From positions 124,001-188,000 of the forward strand of contig NZ_FCOJ02000005.1 of the NCBI RefSeq assembly GCF_001545035.1: a DNA stretch of 64,000 nucleotides. The letters run 5' to 3'. The notes under the pieces are model-generated. The model made no database searches. It worked only from the letters and a program-made list of their open reading frames with translations, and was not told where the DNA came from. The position numbers and the translations under genes were made by a program. Position 1 is the first letter of the stretch. Each line of letters opens with the position of its first letter. Below are positions 10,426 through 20,322 of the stretch, piece by piece. Origin of the DNA: Caballeronia glebae. Lineage in GTDB: Bacteria; Pseudomonadota; Gammaproteobacteria; Burkholderiales; Burkholderiaceae.

Positions 10426-10992
10426 ATGAGTTCATCCATCCTCAAGCCGCTGCACGTCGACCTGAGTCACGCGCAATGGGGCTGGCTCGCCTATCGCGGC
10501 ATTCTGGCCATTCTATTCGGCATTCTGGCGTTCGCGTGGCCAGGCGCGACGCTCGCGTCGCTTGCCATTGTGTGGGGCGCGTATGCCGTCGTGGATGGTC
10601 TGTTCGCGCTCACCTACGGCATTCGCAGCCAGTCGCGACGCTGGACCTTCGTTCTTTCCGGCGTCGTGGGCGTGGTAGCCGGTCTCGTCGCGCTGTGCTT
10701 ACCGGCCCTCACCGCGATCGCCTTCGTCGCGATCATTTCCGTCTGGGCCGTCTTGACCGGCCTAACCGAAGTGACTTATGCCATTCAGCATCACGCAAGC
10801 AATAGCCATCGCGGGCTCATCGGCGTGTCCGGTCTGCTGTCCATCGCGATCGGTGTCATCGTTTTCTGTTATCCGGTCGCTGGCGCGATTTCGCTGGTCT
10901 GGCTCGTCGGCGTGTATGCCATCGCCTATGGCGTGGCCGTGCTCGCCGCCGCATACCGGCTGCGCGCGCTGCGTCACGCACACACGGTCTGA
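10426..10992 (+). CDS. HdeD-family (DUF308) membrane protein
   Basis: This 188-residue integral membrane protein shows about six short hydrophobic helices arranged as repeated pairs, beginning WLAYRGILAILFGILAFAWPG and repeated around ALTAIAFVAI and LLSIAIGVIV. This is the DUF308/HdeD pattern; E. coli HdeD is an acid-resistance membrane protein, but the role here is unknown. The ATG (MSSSILK) follows AAGGAG by 9 nt, which rules out the open extension 31 codons upstream. It is flanked by about 265 bp on each side and is probably monocistronic. Confidence 0.83.
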   Translation: MSSSILKPLHVDLSHAQWGWLAYRGILAILFGILAFAWPGATLASLAIVWGAYAVVDGLFALTYGIRSQSRRWTFVLSGVVGVVAGLVALCLPALTAIAFVAIISVWAVLTGLTEVTYAIQHHASNSHRGLIGVSGLLSIAIGVIVFCYPVAGAISLVWLVGVYAIAYGVAVLAAAYRLRALRHAHTV

Positions 10993-11055
10993 CGCGAGGC
11001 CTTTGCACAGGCCATCCAGCACGCGGCCAGGCGGCGGCGTTATGACGTTTTCCGC

Positions 11056-11084
11056 TATACTTCACCACTAACGAGAATTTCTCG
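11056..11084 (+). promoter_or_regulatory. Candidate metX promoter -10 box and overlapping palindrome
   Basis: TATACT at 11056-11061 resembles a -10 box; no good -35 is seen at 17 bp. Just downstream, CGAGAA and TTCTCG (11072-11077, 11079-11084) form a 6-bp palindrome around one base. It would sit at about +5 of the transcript and could be an operator or a small RNA hairpin. Confidence 0.35.
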
Positions 11085-11094
11085 AACATGAACA

Positions 11095-11250
11095 GCGCGC
11101 CGATTTGCTGACTCGATTGCGGGCGCGCGAACTTCAGTGATTATTCACGGGCGTTCACTATAAATGCGGCTAAAGAGGTCGTCAGCCGCGCTCGATTCTC
11201 CAGGCAGCGCATCGCCGACACCGTTTAGCCGCTTGGTCAAAGGCGGAATG
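11095..11250 (+). ncRNA. SAM-II-like riboswitch in the metX leader (long-insert variant)
   Basis: P1 is a 7-bp stem (GCGCGCC 11095-11101, GGCGCGC 11122-11128). Its loop starts GATTT and ends ATTGCG, like SAM-II loop 1 (GAUUU...UUGCA). Downstream, TATAAATGCGGCTAAAGAGG (11159-11178) resembles the SAM-II 3' segment (AUAAAUGUAGCUAAAAAGG); UUGCG and UGCGG can pair as P2 with wobbles. The segments are separated by an extra hairpin (GTGA 11137-11140, TCAC 11145-11148, within GAAC 11129-11132 and GTTC 11153-11156). GCGGCTAAA (11166-11174) is perfectly complementary to TTTAGCCGC (11224-11232) near the metX ribosome binding site. The position before a methionine gene fits SAM feedback. The assignment is from motif comparison by eye, not a covariance search. 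Confidence 0.7.
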
Positions 11251-11251
11251 A

Positions 11252-12397
11252 ATGGAATCGATCGGCATCGTCACTCCCCAAACACTTCGCTTCGCCGAGC
11301 CGCTCAAGATGCAGAACGGCTCGTCGCTCGGCGACTACGAACTCGTCGTCGAAACCTATGGCGAGCTGAACGCCGCGCGATCGAACGCCGTGCTCGTGTG
11401 CCACGCGTTGAACGCGTCGCATCACGTCGCGGGCATTTACGCCGATAACCCGAAAGACGTCGGCTGGTGGGACAACATGGTCGGTCCCGGCAAGCCGCTC
11501 GACACGAACCGCTTCTTCGTCATCGGCGTGAACAATCTCGGCTCGTGTTTCGGCTCGACCGGGCCGATGAGCATCGACGGCGCGACCGGAAAACCGTACG
11601 GCGCGAGCTTTCCCGTCGTCACGGTCGAGGACTGGGTGAACGCGCAGGCGCGACTCGCCGACCGCTTCGGCATCGAGCGCTTCGCGGCCGTTATGGGCGG
11701 CAGCCTCGGCGGCATGCAGGCGCTCGCGTGGAGCACGATGTATCCGGAGCGGCTCGCGCATTGCATCGTCGTGGCGTCGACGCCGAAACTGTCCGCGCAG
11801 AACATCGCGTTCAACGAAACGGCGCGCTCCGCGATCCTCTCCGATCCCGACTTCCACGGCGGCGATTACTACGCGCACGGCGTGAAGCCGCGTCGCGGCC
11901 TGCGCGTGGCGCGCATGATCGGCCACATCACGTATTTGTCGGACGACGACATGGCCGTGAAATTCGGCCGCGCGCTGCGTCGTGCCGAAGGCGCGCTCGA
12001 CGCATACAACTTCAACTTCGACGTCGAGTTCGAAGTGGAATCGTATCTGCGCTATCAGGCCGACAAGTTCGCCGAATACTTCGACGCGAACACGTATCTG
12101 CTCATCACGCGCGCGCTCGATTATTTCGATCCGGCGAAAGCCTTCGAAGGCGATCTCACTAAAGCCCTCGCCAACACGCAGGCGAAATATCTCATCACCA
12201 GCTTCGCGACCGACTGGCGTTTCGCGCCCGCGCGCTCGCGCGAAATCGTGAAGGCGCTGCTCGACAACAAGCGCACGGTGAGCTACGCCGAAATCGACGC
12301 GCCGCACGGCCACGACGCCTTCCTGCTCGACGACGCGCGCTATCACAATCTCATGCGCGCCTACTACGAACGCATTGCCACGGAGATCGGCGCATGA
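11252..12397 (+). CDS. metX: Homoserine O-acetyltransferase (MetX family)
   Basis: This 381-residue alpha/beta-hydrolase activates homoserine for methionine synthesis, using acetyl-CoA or possibly succinyl-CoA. The nucleophile is Ser151 in GGSLGG. The catalytic His is in DAPHGHDAF near residue 352, and an Asp lies in FATDWRF near 321. [12 protein letters not shown] near 95 is typical of MetX. An AAGG site precedes the ATG by about 8 nt and lies next to GGCGG, which could pair with the upstream CCGC. The stop overlaps the metW start (ATGA), a hallmark of the proteobacterial metXW operon. The riboswitch-like leader suggests control by SAM. Acyl donor preference cannot be read from the sequence with certainty. 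Confidence 0.95.
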   Translation: MESIGIVTPQTLRFAEPLKMQNGSSLGDYELVVETYGELNAARSNAVLVCHALNASHHVAGIYADNPKDVGWWDNMVGPGKPLDTNRFFVIGVNNLGSCFGSTGPMSIDGATGKPYGASFPVVTVEDWVNAQARLADRFGIERFAAVMGGSLGGMQALAWSTMYPERLAHCIVVASTPKLSAQNIAFNETARSAILSDPDFHGGDYYAHGVKPRRGLRVARMIGHITYLSDDDMAVKFGRALRRAEGALDAYNFNFDVEFEVESYLRYQADKFAEYFDANTYLLITRALDYFDPAKAFEGDLTKALANTQAKYLITSFATDWRFAPARSREIVKALLDNKRTVSYAEIDAPHGHDAFLLDDARYHNLMRAYYERIATEIGA

Positions 12398-13002
12398 ACC
12401 AGCACACACTCGATTCCCTCGCGCTGCGCTCGGACTTTCGGGCGATCGCCCGCTGGGTCGAACCGCGCTCGACGGTGCTCGATCTCGGCTGCGGCGACGG
12501 TTCGCTGCTTTCGCTGCTCGGCGAAGAGCTCGAAGTGAAGGGCTACGGCATCGAAATCAACGATGCCGGCGTGCTGGCGTGCGCGCAAAAAGGCGTGAAT
12601 GTGATCCAGCAGAATCTCGAAGACGGCCTGCGTCTGTTCGAAGACGACAGCTTCGATTTCGCGATTCTCTCGCAGACGCTGCAGACGATTCACCAGACCG
12701 CCGCGATCCTGCGCGAGACGGTGCGCGTCGGCCGACAGTGCATCGTGTCGTTTCCGAATTTCGGTTATTGGCAGCATCGGCTCGCGGTGATTCAGGGGCG
12801 CATGCCGGTGTCGAAATCGCTGCCCTTTCAGTGGCACAACACGCCGAACGTGCGCGTGCTCACGATCAAGGACTTCGAGGCGCTCGCACCGGAAGTGGGT
12901 ATCGAGATTCTGGATCGCGTGGTGCTGCACGACGGGCAGTCGGTCCGTTGGGGCGCGAACTTGCGTGGTAGTCTTGCGGTCTATCGCGTGAAGCGCCGGT
13001 AA
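12394..13002 (+). CDS. metW: Methionine biosynthesis protein MetW
   Basis: This 202-residue protein has a class I methyltransferase fold, with the SAM-binding loop [12 protein letters not shown] near residue 28 and the sequence SQTLQTIH near 92. MetW is encoded with metX in many proteobacteria and is reported as needed for MetX function or methionine synthesis. Its start overlaps the metX stop by 4 nt, so translation is probably coupled. The length and C-terminal VYRVKRR are normal for the family. Confidence 0.95.
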   Translation: MNQHTLDSLALRSDFRAIARWVEPRSTVLDLGCGDGSLLSLLGEELEVKGYGIEINDAGVLACAQKGVNVIQQNLEDGLRLFEDDSFDFAILSQTLQTIHQTAAILRETVRVGRQCIVSFPNFGYWQHRLAVIQGRMPVSKSLPFQWHNTPNVRVLTIKDFEALAPEVGIEILDRVVLHDGQSVRWGANLRGSLAVYRVKRR

Positions 13003-13045
13003 CATCGACCGGCGCGTCACGCATCGACCACTGCCCGTACACGAC

Positions 13046-14332
13046 ATGCCCGACACGCCACACGAGGCGCACGATTTAACCGCTCACGAAGAACATCCCG
13101 GATGGCGCGCGTTTCTCAACAAGCGCATCCTCATTTGCGTCTTTCTCGGGTTCACATCCGGATTGCCGCTTTTCACGCTGTACAGCCTGTTGCAGGCGTG
13201 GCTCACGACCGCGCACATCAACGTGAAGGAGATCGGCCTCTTCGCGCTGATCGGGCTTCCGTACACGTGGAAGTTCGTCTGGTCGCCGCTGATGGACCGC
13301 TTCATTCCGCGCTTTCCCGGCTGGACTCCGGGCAGACGGCGCGGCTGGATGTTCGTCACGCAAGTCTTCACGATGATCGCAATCGGCTCTTTCGGGTTCT
13401 TCTCGCCTGAGCGGAATCTGTGGGCCGTCGCCGCGATCGCCGCGCTCGTCGCGTTCTTCAGCGCGAGTCAGGATATCGTCATCGACGCCTACCGCCGCGA
13501 ACTGCTCGCCGACACCGAACAAGGGCTCGGCAACGCCGTGCACGTCAATGCGTACAAAGTGGCGGGACTCGTGCCGGGTTCGCTGTCGCTGATCCTCGCG
13601 ACCGTCCTGCCGTGGAAGACCGTGTTTCTGATCACCGCTGCGTTCATGCTGCCGGGCATCATCATGACGCTCGTCGTCAAGGAGCCGAAGATTCACGGCG
13701 CGCCGCCGAGGAGTCTGCGCGAGGCGATCGTCGAGCCGTTTCACGAATTCGTCACGCGCGACGGCTGGCGCGCGGCGTTGCTCGTGCTCGGCTTCATCTT
13801 TCTGTACAAGCTCGGCGACACGATGGCGACCGCGCTCGCCACGAAGTTCTTCATCGACGTCGGCTTCTCGCTCGCGCAGATCGGCGTGATCGCGAAAGCA
13901 GTCGCGTTCTGGGCGAGCATCGCGGGCGGATTGCTCGGCGGGATCGCGCTCGTGAAGATCGGCATTGCGCGCGGCCTGTGGATCTTCGGCGCGCTTCAGA
14001 TCATCGCGACGCTCGGCTTCGCGTGGCTCGCGAAAATCGGGCCGTCGCCGGCCGCGCTCGCCGTGCTGTACGGCTTCGAAACCTTCGCGACTGGCCTCAC
14101 GCTCGCCACGTTCACCGCGTATATCGCGAGCACCACGGACCCGCGCTACACCGCGACGCAATTCGCGCTCTTCACGAGCCTCGCGGCCGTGCCACGCACC
14201 TTTGCGGCGGCGGGCAGCGGCTTCATCGTGAATGAAACGGGATGGTTTCCGTACTTCATGATCTGCGTCGCGTTGTCCATTCCGGGCATGTTACTGTTGC
14301 CCAAGATCGCGCCCTGGAGAACTCAACGATGA
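13046..14332 (+). CDS. ampG: AmpG-type muropeptide permease (MFS)
   Basis: This 428-residue major facilitator protein with about 12 membrane segments probably imports anhydro-muropeptides for cell wall recycling. Family features are the N-terminal FTSGLPLFTL, the loop PLMDRFIPRFPGWTPGRRRG, SASQDIVIDAYRRELL and DTMATALATKFFID. In organisms with inducible AmpC, AmpG feeds the inducing ligand. It follows metW by 43 bp and overlaps the next gene by 4 nt (ATGA), so metX-metW-ampG-protease may form one transcript. The substrate is inferred from family membership. Confidence 0.88.
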   Translation: MPDTPHEAHDLTAHEEHPGWRAFLNKRILICVFLGFTSGLPLFTLYSLLQAWLTTAHINVKEIGLFALIGLPYTWKFVWSPLMDRFIPRFPGWTPGRRRGWMFVTQVFTMIAIGSFGFFSPERNLWAVAAIAALVAFFSASQDIVIDAYRRELLADTEQGLGNAVHVNAYKVAGLVPGSLSLILATVLPWKTVFLITAAFMLPGIIMTLVVKEPKIHGAPPRSLREAIVEPFHEFVTRDGWRAALLVLGFIFLYKLGDTMATALATKFFIDVGFSLAQIGVIAKAVAFWASIAGGLLGGIALVKIGIARGLWIFGALQIIATLGFAWLAKIGPSPAALAVLYGFETFATGLTLATFTAYIASTTDPRYTATQFALFTSLAAVPRTFAAAGSGFIVNETGWFPYFMICVALSIPGMLLLPKIAPWRTQR

Positions 14333-15252
14333 CGGTTTCTTTCAAGCTTCGCGCCTTGGTTTGCGCATGGACATGGGCGTCGCTCGCGCCTTTGTCCGCG
14401 CAAGCCCAGGACGAACAGAAGACGCCGCCGCCGTACTCCGCACAGAGCACACAGAACAATCAGATCCGCTTCGGCAATACGGCGCTGTTTCGCAACCTGA
14501 TCGCGCCCGCGACGCTCGAAGCGCAGGCCGCCGAGGAATACGCGCAGGTCATCCACGATGCCGAGCGCAACAAGACGCTGCTCCCCGATAACAACCCGCT
14601 CGTGAAACGCGTGCGCGATATCGCGAATCACGAGGTTCCTTTCGCGCTCAAATGGAACGATCGCGCGAAGAACTGGAAGTGGGAGATCAACGTCATCAAG
14701 TCGCCGGACGAGCGCATGGTGTGCCTGCCGGGTGGGAAGATCGTCGTGTACAGCGGGCTCATCGACAAGCTGCGTCTGAACGACAACGAGATCGGCATGA
14801 TGATCGGCCACGAGATTGCGCACGCGTTGCGCGAACATGCGCGCGAGCGGCTCGGCCGGCAGCAGGCGGCGCAGCTTTCCTCGAACGGCATGCCGCAGCT
14901 CTTCGGCTTTTCGAATTACGCGTCGCAGCAGCCCGATATCGGCGATGAACTGCTGACGATGCGCTATTCCCCCGCCGACGAAACCGAAGCCGACGTGATC
15001 GGCAGCGAGATCGCCTCGCGCGCGGGCTACGATCCGCGCGCGGCCGTCACGTTGTGGAACAAGATCGACTCCGGCACACGGCGTGCGGATGACGGCTTCA
15101 TCTGGCTGCATCCGTACGGGCCGGATCGCAGGCAGGATCTGTTGAAGCGCATGCCCGACATGATGCCGCTGTATGCGAAGGCGCTCGGCAAGACCACCGA
15201 TCAGTTGCCGAATTACGCGGGAATGGGACGCTTCAAGAAGAGCGGGCGCTAG
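14329..15252 (+). CDS. Periplasmic M48-family metalloprotease
   Basis: This 307-residue zinc protease has an N-terminal signal peptide (cleavage probable after SAQAQ, residue ~27). The zinc motif HEIAH is at residues 161-165, and the third ligand is the glutamate of DETEADVIG near 217. The architecture resembles Oma1/LoiP-type enzymes without extra membrane helices or TPR repeats, so a role in periplasmic or outer-membrane protein quality control is likely but not proven. The start was chosen at the ATG overlapping the AmpG stop because the signal peptide begins there. It converges on the exonuclease III gene with a 1-bp gap. Confidence 0.88.
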   Translation: MTVSFKLRALVCAWTWASLAPLSAQAQDEQKTPPPYSAQSTQNNQIRFGNTALFRNLIAPATLEAQAAEEYAQVIHDAERNKTLLPDNNPLVKRVRDIANHEVPFALKWNDRAKNWKWEINVIKSPDERMVCLPGGKIVVYSGLIDKLRLNDNEIGMMIGHEIAHALREHARERLGRQQAAQLSSNGMPQLFGFSNYASQQPDIGDELLTMRYSPADETEADVIGSEIASRAGYDPRAAVTLWNKIDSGTRRADDGFIWLHPYGPDRRQDLLKRMPDMMPLYAKALGKTTDQLPNYAGMGRFKKSGR

Positions 15253-15253
15253 C

Positions 15254-16042
15254 TCACTTTTTCGCTTTCGCGATCTTCCAGTCGTAATCGATCGTGAGCG
15301 GCGCGTGGTCGCTGAACTTGATGTCCCGGAAAACCGACGTCTTCTTCGCGGTCGCGGCGACTTCCTTCGTCGCGATCTGATAGTCGATACGCCACCCGAC
15401 GTTCTTCGCGTAAGCCTGGCCGCGATTGCTCCACCACGTGTACTGCTCCGGACGCTGATCGAGCGTGCGGAACACATCGACATAACCTACATCGTCGAAG
15501 AGCTTCGTGAGCCACGCGCGTTCTTCGGGCAGGCAACCCGAGTTCTTCTGATTGCTCTTCCAGTTCTTGATGTCGATTTCCTTGTGCACGATATTCACGT
15601 CGCCGCACACGATCACCTCGCGCTCTTTCGAAAGCGCGTCCAGATGCGGCATGAACTCGTCCATGAAGCGATATTTCGCCTGTTGACGCTCGTCGCCGCT
15701 GGACCCCGACGGCACATACACCGACACCACCGACAACTTCCCGAAGCGCGCTTCCACATAGCGCCCTTCCGGGTCGAACTCTTCCGAGCCGAAGCCGATG
15801 ATCACGTCATCCGGCTCGTGGCGCGTATAGAGCCCCGCGCCGCTATAGCCCTTCTTCACAGCGTGCTGAAAGTAGCCCTGAAAACCGTGCGGCGCGAGAA
15901 ATTCCGGCGTCAGGTCGTCCTGCGAGCATTTGATTTCCTGAACGCACACGACGTCGGATTTCTGCTCGCCGAACCAGTCGAAGAAACCTTTCTTGGCGGC
16001 CGAACGGATGCCGTTCAGATTGGCGGTGATCACGCGAAACAT
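15254..16042 (-). CDS. xth: Exodeoxyribonuclease III
   Basis: This 262-residue enzyme of the EEP superfamily cleaves DNA at abasic sites and degrades 3' ends in base excision repair. Motifs in order: ITANLNGIRSA (residues 5-15), CVQEIKC with the metal-binding Glu near 36, VSVYVPSG near 110, CGDVNIVHKEID near 150, the WWSNRGQAY stretch, GWRIDYQIA near 220 and SDHAPL at 248-253. The length matches bacterial ExoA/XthA. It starts 27 bp downstream of the PPK2 stop and could share its transcript. Confidence 0.94.
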   Translation of the reverse strand: MFRVITANLNGIRSAAKKGFFDWFGEQKSDVVCVQEIKCSQDDLTPEFLAPHGFQGYFQHAVKKGYSGAGLYTRHEPDDVIIGFGSEEFDPEGRYVEARFGKLSVVSVYVPSGSSGDERQQAKYRFMDEFMPHLDALSKEREVIVCGDVNIVHKEIDIKNWKSNQKNSGCLPEERAWLTKLFDDVGYVDVFRTLDQRPEQYTWWSNRGQAYAKNVGWRIDYQIATKEVAATAKKTSVFRDIKFSDHAPLTIDYDWKIAKAKK

Positions 16043-16069
16043 ACGCTTCCTTTTTATTGAATATTGGGC

Positions 16070-16909
16070 TTACTCGACCTTCACGCCCTTGAGCGATTCC
16101 TTGGCCGGCGGGAATTCGAGCTTCATGTCCTGCATCGTGCGCAACAGCAGTTCCGCGACCATCACGTTGCGATGTGTCTTCGAATTGCCCGGAATGATGT
16201 ACCACGGCGCGATTTCCGTCGACGTCGCGGCGAGCGCGTCCGCGTATGCCGCCTGATAGTCGTCCCACTCCTTACGCGCTTCGAGATCGGAGACGTCGAA
16301 CTTCCAGTGTTTGGTCGGATCGTCGATGCGCGCCTGCAAGCGCTCGCGCTGCTCGTCCTTCGAAATATGCAGGAAGCATTTGACGATGGTCGTGCCGCTA
16401 TCCGCGAGCAGCGATTCGAAGTCGCGAATATGCCGATAGCGCCGCTCGCACTCGTCGGCATCGATCGTTTTCAGCACGCGCGGCACGAGCACGTCTTCGT
16501 AGTGGCTTCGGTTAAAGATCGCGAATTCGCCGGCCATCGGCGCCTGCGCGTGCACGCGCCACAGGAAATCGTGCGCGGCCTCGCGCTCGGACGGCGCGCG
16601 AAACGGCACGATGCGCAGGCCGAGCGGATCGACATCGTGAAACACCGCGCGCACGGTGCCGTCCTTGCCGCTCGTGTCCATGCCTTGCAGCACCAGCAGC
16701 ACGCGCTGGCGACGCTGCGCGTGGAGCTTCTCCTGAAGGTCGTCGAGTTGCACGCCGATCGCCGTGAGACGCTCGCGATCGATGTCCTTCGTGCCGCTGG
16801 AAAACGGCTTCGCGGACGGATCGATCGCGCTCAGGTCGAACGGCTTCAGCTTTTTGCCGGCGTCGACGAAAGGAACGCGAAAGTCGTCCAGTTCAGGTTT
16901 CTTTGCCAT
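16070..16909 (-). CDS. Polyphosphate kinase 2 (PPK2) family nucleotide phosphotransferase
   Basis: This 279-residue cytoplasmic enzyme moves phosphate between polyphosphate and nucleotides. The Walker A loop is GMDTSGKDGT near residue 84, the Walker B region is FNRSHYEDVLVPRV near 140, and the lid segment is FLHISKDEQRERLQAR near 185. The single-domain length fits class I/III PPK2. Whether it phosphorylates mono- or diphosphates cannot be decided by eye. The ATG reading MAKKPELDD is preferred over a GTG four codons upstream, because AAGG abuts that GTG too closely. Confidence 0.9.
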   Translation of the reverse strand: MAKKPELDDFRVPFVDAGKKLKPFDLSAIDPSAKPFSSGTKDIDRERLTAIGVQLDDLQEKLHAQRRQRVLLVLQGMDTSGKDGTVRAVFHDVDPLGLRIVPFRAPSEREAAHDFLWRVHAQAPMAGEFAIFNRSHYEDVLVPRVLKTIDADECERRYRHIRDFESLLADSGTTIVKCFLHISKDEQRERLQARIDDPTKHWKFDVSDLEARKEWDDYQAAYADALAATSTEIAPWYIIPGNSKTHRNVMVAELLLRTMQDMKLEFPPAKESLKGVKVE

Positions 16910-16997
16910 GTCTTTTTTCACCTTCGCAAATGAAAACGGGCTGCCGCCAAGTTTAATCGGCAGCAGCCCGCGAGTCTCGCACGCGCGACTCAGGCGT

Positions 16998-18467
16998 TCA
17001 CGCCAGCTTCTTCTTCAGCAGTTCGTTGACCTGCTGCGGATTCGCCTTGCCCTTGGTCGCTTTCATCGCCTGGCCGATCAGCGCGTTAAACGCCTTCTCC
17101 TTGCCCGCGCGGAATTCCTCGACCGACTTCTGGTTCGCGGCGAGCACCTCGTCGATGATCGATTCGAGCGCGCCGGTGTCGGAGATTTGCTTCAGACCCT
17201 TCGCGTCGATGATGCGATCCGCGGCGGCGTCGTCGGTCGCCTTTTCTTCCCAGATCGTCTGGAAAATATCCTTCGCGATCTTGTTGGAAATGGTGCCGTC
17301 GGCGATGCGTTGAACGATCAGCGCGAGTTGCGCGGCCGACACCGGCGATTCGCCGATATCCAGCGATTCGCGGTTCAGTTGCGCGGAGACGTCGCCCATG
17401 ATCCAGTTCGCGCCGATCTTCGCTTGAGCCGCGCCCGCTTTCTGCACGAGCGCCTCGAAGTACGACGCCATCGCCTTCGAGGACGTCAACACGCCCGCGT
17501 CATACGGCGTGAGGCCGTAGGTATCGGCGAAACGCTTCTTCATGTCCGCGGGAAGCTCGGGCAGTTCGCCCTTCACGCGCTCGATCCACGACGCATCGAT
17601 GACGAGCGGCATCAGATCCGGATCGGGGAAATAGCGATAGTCATGCGCGTCTTCCTTGCTGCGCATCGAACGCGTTTCGCGCTTGTCCGGATCGTAAAGG
17701 CGCGTTTCCTGAACCACCGTGCCGCCGTCTTCGATCAGCTCGATCTGACGGCGCACTTCGTACTGAATCGCTTCTTCGAGAAAGCGGAACGAGTTCAGGT
17801 TCTTGACCTCGGCGCGCGTGCCGAATTCATTCTGGCCGACGGGACGCACCGACACATTCGCGTCGCAACGGAACGAGCCTTCCTGCATGTTGCCGTCGCA
17901 GATGCCGAGCCATACGACGAGCCCGTGCAGCGCCTTCGCATACGCGACCGCTTCCGCCGCGCTGCGCATTTCCGGCTCCGTGACGATTTCGAGCAGCGGC
18001 GTGCCCGCGCGGTTCAGGTCGATGCCCGTCATGCCCGCGAAGTCTTCGTGCAGCGACTTGCCCGCGTCCTCTTCGAGGTGCGCACGCGTCAGGTTGACGG
18101 TCTTCTCATAGGCTTCCTTGCCGGCCTTCTCGTTGGCGGGAACCTGAATGGTGATCGTCCCGCCCTGCACGACCGGAATCTCGTACTGGCTGATCTGATA
18201 GCCCTTCGGAAGATCCGGATAGAAGTAGTTCTTGCGCGCGAAGATGCTGCGCGGTGCGATGTGCGCGCCGATCGAGAGACCGAAGCGGATCGCGCGTTCG
18301 ACGGCGCCGCGGTTCATCACGGGCAACACGCCGGGCAACGCGAGATCGACGGGACTCGCCTGCGAATTCGGGCTCGCGCCGAATTGCGTGGGCGCGCCCG
18401 AGAAAATCTTGGAGACGGTGGAAAGCTGCGCGTGCGTTTCCAGACCGATGACGACTTCCCACTGCAT
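16998..18467 (-). CDS. gatB: Aspartyl/glutamyl-tRNA amidotransferase subunit B
   Basis: This 489-residue subunit of GatCAB converts misacylated Glu-tRNA(Gln) or Asp-tRNA(Asn) to the amide. Its cradle domain begins [13 protein letters not shown] and contains [25 protein letters not shown] and [16 protein letters not shown], all diagnostic. The C-terminal YqeY-like domain ends NELLKKKLA. The ATG reading MQWEV follows a GGGAG site, which corrects a much longer open frame. It begins 2 nt after the gatA stop, so the genes are translationally linked. Confidence 0.97.
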   Translation of the reverse strand: MQWEVVIGLETHAQLSTVSKIFSGAPTQFGASPNSQASPVDLALPGVLPVMNRGAVERAIRFGLSIGAHIAPRSIFARKNYFYPDLPKGYQISQYEIPVVQGGTITIQVPANEKAGKEAYEKTVNLTRAHLEEDAGKSLHEDFAGMTGIDLNRAGTPLLEIVTEPEMRSAAEAVAYAKALHGLVVWLGICDGNMQEGSFRCDANVSVRPVGQNEFGTRAEVKNLNSFRFLEEAIQYEVRRQIELIEDGGTVVQETRLYDPDKRETRSMRSKEDAHDYRYFPDPDLMPLVIDASWIERVKGELPELPADMKKRFADTYGLTPYDAGVLTSSKAMASYFEALVQKAGAAQAKIGANWIMGDVSAQLNRESLDIGESPVSAAQLALIVQRIADGTISNKIAKDIFQTIWEEKATDDAAADRIIDAKGLKQISDTGALESIIDEVLAANQKSVEEFRAGKEKAFNALIGQAMKATKGKANPQQVNELLKKKLA

Positions 18468-18469
18468 GT

Positions 18470-19966
18470 TCACACTCCCGATGCCGATGGTGCCTTGCGG
18501 TGCCAGTCGGTCGCGCGTTGATAGGCGTCGGCGACCTGGAGCATCCGGGCTTCGTTGAAATAGTTGCCGATGATCTGCAGACCGACCGGCCGATTCGCGT
18601 TCGCGCCCGCGCCGAAGCCGCACGGCACGCTCATGCCGGGCAGGCCCGCGAGGCTCACGGACAGCGTGTAGATATCGGCGAGATACATCTGCACGGGATC
18701 GTCGGCTTTCTCGCCGAGATTCCACGCCACCGACGGCGCGACCGGTCCCATGACGACGTCGCACTGCTTGAACGCTTCCTGAAAATCGCGCGCGATGATG
18801 CGGCGAATTTTCTGCGCCTGCAGATAGTAGGCGTCGTAATAGCCGTGCGACAGCACGTAGGTGCCGACGAGAATCCGCCGCTTCACTTCCGGCCCGAAGC
18901 CTTCCGCGCGCGACTTCTTGTACATGTCGAGCAAGTCCTTGTACTGCGCCGCGCGATGCCCGTAGCGCACGCCATCGAAGCGCGACAGGTTCGACGAAGC
19001 CTCCGCCGGCGCGATGACGTAGTACACGGGAATCGAAAGCTCGGTTTTCGGCAGCGACACTTCGACGAGCGTCGCGCCGAGCGCTTCGTATTGCTTCAGC
19101 GCGGCGTCGATGGAAGCGCGCACGTCGTCCGCCAGACCTGCGCCGAAATACTCCTTCGGCATGCCGATGCGCAGGCCTTTCAGCGGCTTGGCGGCGTCAT
19201 CGCTGCCGTTCCACGTCTTGCCGAGATAGCGCGTGTAGTCTTCGTTCTCGCGTTGCAGGCTCGTGGAATCGCGCTCGTCGAAGCCGCCCATCGCGTTGAG
19301 GAGCAGCGCGCAGTCGTGCGCGGTTTGCGCCATCGGGCCGCCCTGGTCCAGCGACGACGCGAACGCGATCATTCCATAACGCGAAACGCGGCCATACGTC
19401 GGCTTGATCCCGGTGATGCCGGTAAACGACGCGGGCTGGCGAATCGAGCCGCCGGTGTCGGTGCCGGTTGCGGCGGGCGCGAGACGCGCGGCCACGGCAG
19501 CGGCCGAACCGCCCGACGAGCCGCCCGGAACCGCCGTCAGGTCCCACGGATTTTTCACCGCGCCGAAGTACGAATTCTCGTTGGACGAGCCCATCGCGAA
19601 CTCGTCCATGTTGGTCTTGCCGAGCGTGACCATGCCGGCATGTTTCAGACGATCGACGACGGTCGCATCGAACGGGCTCGCGTAGTTTTCGAGCATGTGC
19701 GAACCGGCCGTCGACGTCCAGCCGCGCGTGACGAACACGTCCTTGTGCGCGATCGGCAGGCCGGTGAGCGCGCCCGCGTTGCCCTGCGCGATGAGCGCGT
19801 CGGCGGCTTTCGCTTGTTCGAGCGTGAGCCCGGCGTCGACGCCGATGAACGCGTTCAGCTCCTTGGCGGCTTCGATGCGTTGCAGATACGACTGCGCCAG
19901 TTCGACCGCGGACACTTTCTTCGAGTCGAGCGCGGCGCGCAGTTCGGTCAAGCTTTTTTGATGCAT
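18470..19966 (-). CDS. gatA: Glutamyl-tRNA(Gln)/aspartyl-tRNA(Asn) amidotransferase subunit A
   Basis: This 498-residue amidase signature enzyme produces ammonia from glutamine for GatB. The Ser-cisSer-Lys triad is visible: IAHKDVFV near residue 72-79, [14 protein letters not shown] near 148 and [13 protein letters not shown] near 168. The C-terminal [10 protein letters not shown] and [11 protein letters not shown] are typical. An AGGA site precedes the ATG. It is the middle gene of gatC-gatA-gatB. Confidence 0.97.
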   Translation of the reverse strand: MHQKSLTELRAALDSKKVSAVELAQSYLQRIEAAKELNAFIGVDAGLTLEQAKAADALIAQGNAGALTGLPIAHKDVFVTRGWTSTAGSHMLENYASPFDATVVDRLKHAGMVTLGKTNMDEFAMGSSNENSYFGAVKNPWDLTAVPGGSSGGSAAAVAARLAPAATGTDTGGSIRQPASFTGITGIKPTYGRVSRYGMIAFASSLDQGGPMAQTAHDCALLLNAMGGFDERDSTSLQRENEDYTRYLGKTWNGSDDAAKPLKGLRIGMPKEYFGAGLADDVRASIDAALKQYEALGATLVEVSLPKTELSIPVYYVIAPAEASSNLSRFDGVRYGHRAAQYKDLLDMYKKSRAEGFGPEVKRRILVGTYVLSHGYYDAYYLQAQKIRRIIARDFQEAFKQCDVVMGPVAPSVAWNLGEKADDPVQMYLADIYTLSVSLAGLPGMSVPCGFGAGANANRPVGLQIIGNYFNEARMLQVADAYQRATDWHRKAPSASGV

Positions 19967-20022
19967 TGCAGTTTCCTGATGAGCGCGATGTGAATCGCGC
20001 GCTGACGCTGAATGTTTGATGC

Positions 20023-20322
20023 TTATTCGATGACTTTCGGTACGAGATAGAGCCCGTCTTGCACGGCAGGCGCGGATCGCTGGAACTCTTCGCGCTCGAT
20101 ACGCTCTGAGACTGCGTCGTCACGCAGACGCAGCGCGACTTCCTCGATCTGCTCGATCGGGTGCGCGAGCGGTTCGATGCCGGTCGTGTCGACGGCCTGC
20201 ATCTGCTCGACGAGTCCGAAAAAGTCGTTGAGCCGCGTGAGCGTGGGCTCGGCTTCGTGGTCGGGCAATTCGAGGCGCGCGAGGTGCGCGATGCGTTTTA
20301 CGTCGGTCAGGGTCAATGACAT
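20023..20322 (-). CDS. gatC: Aspartyl/glutamyl-tRNA amidotransferase subunit C
   Basis: This 99-residue small subunit stabilises GatA and wraps around the GatA-GatB interface. It starts [19 protein letters not shown] and has [11 protein letters not shown] and a C-terminal LYLVPKVIE, both characteristic. It heads the operon; the gap to gatA is 56 bp. Confidence 0.95.
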   Translation of the reverse strand: MSLTLTDVKRIAHLARLELPDHEAEPTLTRLNDFFGLVEQMQAVDTTGIEPLAHPIEQIEEVALRLRDDAVSERIEREEFQRSAPAVQDGLYLVPKVIE

